From NCBI RefSeq assembly GCF_000182745.2, contig NC_016037.1, forward strand, positions 1 through 64,000: a stretch of DNA of 64,000 nucleotides, written 5' to 3'. Shown piece by piece: positions 61,040 to 64,000 of the stretch. Source of the stretch: Komagataeibacter medellinensis NBRC 3288 (GTDB lineage: Bacteria; Pseudomonadota; Alphaproteobacteria; Acetobacterales; Acetobacteraceae). The notes beneath the pieces were generated by a model that did not search any database, was not told the origin of the DNA, and saw nothing but the letters and a program-made list of their open reading frames with translations. Each line of letters begins with the position of its first letter. Positions within the stretch are counted from its first letter, which is position 1. The translations under genes and the position numbers were made by a program.

Positions 61040-62076
61040 CGGCAATGCTCCGGATAACCGTAGTCGCTTCCGCGCCGGACGTGGCCCTGAAGCCCCGGCT
61101 GGCTCGCGATCCGGATCGTGCGGTCATTGAGGTGGAGGGTGTCTCCTCCTCCCACGGCGTCCTGGTGCTCGAACACGACGCGCGGTTCTTCGACGCGCCC
61201 GGCGTTCAGCAGCACCCGGTAGCGGGCCATGCCGGTAATGTCGCGCTGCAGGCGCGACAGGTCGGAGAGGAAGATCTCGGTTGCCTGCTTTTCTCCATCT
61301 GCCCAGCCTTCGGCCACCCACTGGTTCCAGTGTGACACTTCCGCCTTTGTGCGGGGCAGGGCCGCGGCTACCGGGTGATGCGGTTTGCCCCATGTCCGGA
61401 CGAGATACGTGCGCCAGTCCGGGGGCGCGGATGTCAGTTGTGCCTCCCGGGTGATCTCGAAAACACATTCTGTCTCGTGCGCCACCTGGCCGGTGTCATT
61501 GAGCGCGAAGGCCATCTGTGCCTCGGTGACGATGGGGGGCTGCATGAGGGTCTGGCCACTCCCGATCGGAAGCACGATCGACCGGAAATCATAAGTGGCG
61601 TCGAGTGTCTCCTCATGGCGCCGCAGCATCTCGTTGATGGCGAATGCCCGGGCGGCCAGACCGCCCTGCGCGCCGTAAATATGCGCGGCTTCCCGAAGCT
61701 GGGCGCTTCGACCGGGTTTCAGGTCATCGCCTAGCTCGTCATTGGGGCGGGTGTTCTCAAGGGCCTCAAGAGAGGGTGGCGCTTCGCCGCCGACCACCTC
61801 GTCGAGCGTTGAGGCCCCTGTCACCGGTTTATTGATGGGATTGGCAAGGGCGGGGTCAGCCCCGTCCACCTGATCCGCACCCGGCTGGGGCGGCTGTGGC
61901 TCCGGGACCAATGTGCCGCTGCGGGCCGATGGCGGGGATGGAGACGATCTCGGTAGCCGGACGTGCTGCCCCTCCTCAATGACAACCTTCCCCGTGGAGA
62001 CAGACGCCGCATGGGTCGGGCTGCCTGCGGCCGTCACGACGATGGCCGAAGATAGAAAGAGCGCCATCTTACGCAT
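61036..62076 (-). CDS. dotC: DotC/TraI-like outer-membrane-associated protein
   Basis: A 346-residue exported protein. The DotC core contains GAQGGLAARAFAINEMLRR, LDATYDFRSIVLP and FLSDLSRLQRDITGMARYR. The signal peptide appears to be cleaved by signal peptidase I (THA-ASV), without the lipobox of Legionella DotC. A proline-rich linker covers residues 40-80. It starts inside the end of dotD (8-bp overlap). Confidence 0.88.
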   Translation of the reverse strand: MRKMALFLSSAIVVTAAGSPTHAASVSTGKVVIEEGQHVRLPRSSPSPPSARSGTLVPEPQPPQPGADQVDGADPALANPINKPVTGASTLDEVVGGEAPPSLEALENTRPNDELGDDLKPGRSAQLREAAHIYGAQGGLAARAFAINEMLRRHEETLDATYDFRSIVLPIGSGQTLMQPPIVTEAQMAFALNDTGQVAHETECVFEITREAQLTSAPPDWRTYLVRTWGKPHHPVAAALPRTKAEVSHWNQWVAEGWADGEKQATEIFLSDLSRLQRDITGMARYRVLLNAGRVEEPRVVFEHQDAVGGGDTLHLNDRTIRIASQPGLQGHVRRGSDYGYPEHCR

Positions 62077-62527
62077 GCCAGGCCACCGTTATCGCGTGGT
62101 GAAGCGGGTCTACCGAGACCATGGCCTGATCTCCGGCCTGATCGCCCAATGTCCGAAGGATATCCACCACGGCGGCAACGCTGTTGGTCGCGACGCGCAT
62201 TGCGCGGGGATGGCCGGTGACAATCACGCTATAGCCAATCTCCTGGCCGAGTTTTGCGACTGCCTTGCCCAGCGGGCCGTCCCACACGAACCAGATCCGG
62301 CGGGTCAGGTCATCGGGGAGCGGGGGTTGGTTGGCAGATGCCACGACCGGAGACGGGCGGATGCTGCCAAGTTCACGAAGATCAGTCGTGGTCTCTGCTA
62401 TTGACCGCTGCAAGGCCAGTTCAGGATTGGCCATGCCGGTCGTCGCAATGGGAGAAGGTGACGACAGGCTCTGCGCACAGGCGTTGAGCGCCATGGGCAA
62501 AAGAAAAATGAGCAGAGAATGTTTCAT
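62069..62527 (-). CDS. dotD: DotD/TraH-like lipoprotein
   Basis: A 152-residue lipoprotein: signal peptide with lipobox ending LNAC near residue 17, then the DotD domain (RRIWFVWDGPLGKAVAKLGQ, SVIVTGHP). DotD with DotC and DotH forms the outer-membrane ring of I-type systems. It is the first gene of the operon, with GGAGAAG as ribosome site on the minus strand. Confidence 0.88.
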   Translation of the reverse strand: MKHSLLIFLLPMALNACAQSLSSPSPIATTGMANPELALQRSIAETTTDLRELGSIRPSPVVASANQPPLPDDLTRRIWFVWDGPLGKAVAKLGQEIGYSVIVTGHPRAMRVATNSVAAVVDILRTLGDQAGDQAMVSVDPLHHAITVAWHA

Positions 62528-63148
62528 GAGCTTCTCCGGATAATGGGAGCAGCTTCGAAGATCATCTTGCGACTGCTACAGCAAAAATTGGCTGCGTTGC
62601 TTTTTCTTTCATGTGGGTCTCGAGAGCAGCTTTAGACCTTCTCCGGGGAGATGCTCTCGCCGGATTAAACCTAAGGGGCCCTCTAAGGTGCTCAGTACAA
62701 CTTGATATATTTTAACCATTCCCTATTACGGAGTGCATTGGAGATGCACATGATAGAGATTCGACGTGTCAAATAAGAGACATCGCCGCTGCGTGCAGCC
62801 ATCGGTTGCACGCTCTTGTGGTCACCAGACCCGAGCGCCAGTTGTTGTTCGTCGCCAGTTTCCGCTACAGCGAGTCTTCTACGGATCACGGACTGCACCC
62901 ATTGGGAATCCTTATTCCCATTTGTCTATTAAGGTAGTGCATAAGGTCAATTATGCTCGGAATAACAGTACAGATCGCTTATTTGTTTATGGTAATCATT
63001 ACGTTTTCCGTCCCTTCTAATCGGGCGTGGCTTATCTGGGATAATTCAGTTGAGAAAATTCGTACAAACTATAATACTGCATCGTGTATGCGATGACTGA
63101 TTTTATCCGACAATTAAAAATGAAACATATTTGTGTTGAGGTTTAATA
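62528..63148. other. Divergent intergenic region
   Basis: About 620 bp between the start of the secretion operon (minus) and the PLD-like gene (plus). It should hold promoters for both. Short open frames inside (for example 62766-63020) lack ribosome sites and coding character. The part beyond about 62930 becomes AT-rich. Confidence 0.45.
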
Positions 63149-63784
63149 ATGAAAAAAATCGCGATTTTTCTAAGAAAGGAATTGAGGGTTAATCGCTTCA
63201 GTGCAGCTGTAAGAGGAGCGTTAAATTCTCCATCTATAAACAATGTCATTATATGCAGCGGCTTTTTTCAAGAGGACGCTTCCTATAGCGTATCTCGTGC
63301 TAAATTCAATTTACGAGGGCGACTCACATCTTCCTCCCCTTTAAATTTAGAAATTTTCGGGTATTATCATAGGCAACGTTCCGCGTTTTTAAGATTTCTT
63401 GGCAATGTTGTACGTATAAATCGTGGGTCTCCTGCTCTTGGTGTCTCTGGCTATAGGATTCCTGGAGACAAGTGGCACGCAAAAATCTCTATTGCAAAAA
63501 TTAATAATATTCCAGTCTTTGCTTCAATAGGTAGTAGCAACATTACTAGAAGAGCGTTTGATAACGTGAGAAATTTCAACTACGAATGTGATGTTATATT
63601 TTGGGATGAAACGGTTTCAGAAATAGACAATATAATGAACGAAATAATAGGAGAGGAAGCTTATTTGTTCCCATCAGTTATTGTAGCAAATTATGATGAA
63701 AAAAACCCTGTGAATGCTACACCTCTGCCAGATAGGATATTGGAATTGGAGCGTGAAATAAGAAGAAAAGCCACGCCAATATAG
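63149..63784 (+). CDS. Phospholipase D-like (HKD) protein
   Basis: A 211-residue protein with one HKD-type motif: WHAKISIAK (H110, K112) followed by SIGSSNITRRAFDN, as in PLD-family nucleases. A single motif suggests it acts as a dimer. The gene is much more AT-rich than the plasmid backbone and contains many Ile/Asn codons, a sign of foreign origin. Relatives occur as stand-alone nucleases in defence and restriction loci; the real function is unknown. Confidence 0.75.
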   Translation: MKKIAIFLRKELRVNRFSAAVRGALNSPSINNVIICSGFFQEDASYSVSRAKFNLRGRLTSSSPLNLEIFGYYHRQRSAFLRFLGNVVRINRGSPALGVSGYRIPGDKWHAKISIAKINNIPVFASIGSSNITRRAFDNVRNFNYECDVIFWDETVSEIDNIMNEIIGEEAYLFPSVIVANYDEKNPVNATPLPDRILELEREIRRKATPI

Positions 63785-63905
63785 AAATTTCTAAGATATT
63801 AAAATATTAAATATAATATATTTCTATACGCTTGATACAATGATTTTTTCTGGTCGGCCCTTGCACTGCTTTGGCGGGAAATTATCAATAAGGGTTCTCA
63901 ATGGA

Positions 63906-63986
63906 TGCGGTCAGCGATTCATGGAAGGATTGCTGTAACGGAAACTGACGATGGATGACGACTGGCGATCGGATCTGCTGACCGCA
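63906..63986. repeat. Inverted repeat near the window end
   Basis: TGCGGTCAGC (63906-63915) is repeated inverted as GCTGACCGCA (63977-63986), 61 bp apart. GC content rises again here after the AT-rich PLD region. It may be the boundary of another element continuing past the window. No gene is seen from 63785 to 64000. Confidence 0.5.
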
Positions 63987-64000
63987 AGAGCGTGCAGCCC

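Noticed and set aside
62766-63020. 84-aa open frame on the + strand
   Set aside because: No ribosome site, no coding composition and no recognisable motif; it lies in the divergent promoter region.
1-64000. tRNA or rRNA genes
   Set aside because: I saw no cloverleaf or rRNA-like sequence in intergenic regions; a dedicated scan was not possible.

Overview
The window reads as a large part of a conjugative plasmid of an alphaproteobacterium, most likely an acetic acid bacterium (Acetobacteraceae, Komagataeibacter/Gluconacetobacter-like). This rests on the high-GC backbone, the RPA-type RepA initiator, the conserved plasmid DUF genes and the IS110/IS5/IS701-type insertion sequences. Base 1 is the first base of parA, so the numbering probably starts at an arbitrary point of a circular molecule, and the replicon continues beyond 64 kb.

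Layout. (1) 1-3.4 kb: parA-parB-repA with an iteron origin. (2) 3.7-30.5 kb: a long block almost entirely on the + strand. It holds a 1699-aa methylase-helicase, a ParB-like protein, a PP-loop (PAPS reductase-type) protein, a series of small conserved plasmid proteins (DUF5983, DUF3085, DUF6878, DUF6915), an ArdC-type antirestriction protein, SSB, a toprim protein, a UvrD helicase, and a small metabolic cargo island (HxlR regulator, quinone-reductase-type dehydrogenase, cupin). (3) 30.8-34.4 kb: a minus-strand StbABC/TraKLM-like operon with lytic transglycosylase, preceded by six tandem 11-bp repeats and a candidate oriT. (4) 35-45.2 kb: decayed CdiA/filamentous-hemagglutinin-like toxin and immunity cassettes broken by five insertion sequences. 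(5) 45.3-48.8 kb: a MOBF relaxase-helicase. (6) 48.9-53.3 kb: a NepR-like gene, MucR regulators, a Fic protein and an ART-like toxin/antitoxin-like pair. (7) 53.3-62.5 kb: a tightly overlapping minus-strand operon of I-type (Dot/Icm, IncI Tra) secretion genes: dotD-dotC-dotB-icmT-X-lytic transglycosylase-icmP-Y-icmO-DUF1173. (8) 63.1-63.8 kb: an AT-rich phospholipase D-like gene.

How it may work together. The candidate nick site at about 34.22 kb lies on the minus strand. If it is real, the minus strand is the transferred strand and enters through the stb-like operon and then the 30-4 kb block. Genes there are on the + strand, so the incoming strand would be their template. This is the known arrangement of conjugative leading regions, where early anti-defence and ssDNA-handling genes are expressed. 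Here that set would be ssb, ardC, the methylase-helicase, primase-like and helicase genes.

The most striking unexplained structure is a family of GC-rich folded elements between these + strand genes. Three copies are exactly 81 nt and share an outer GCAAGGG/CCCTTGC stem and covarying internal hairpins. Two further copies have a different but complementary outer stem. A 197-nt multi-stem hairpin sits directly before ssb. They could be single-stranded-DNA promoters, single-strand initiation sites or 5'-UTR regulators.
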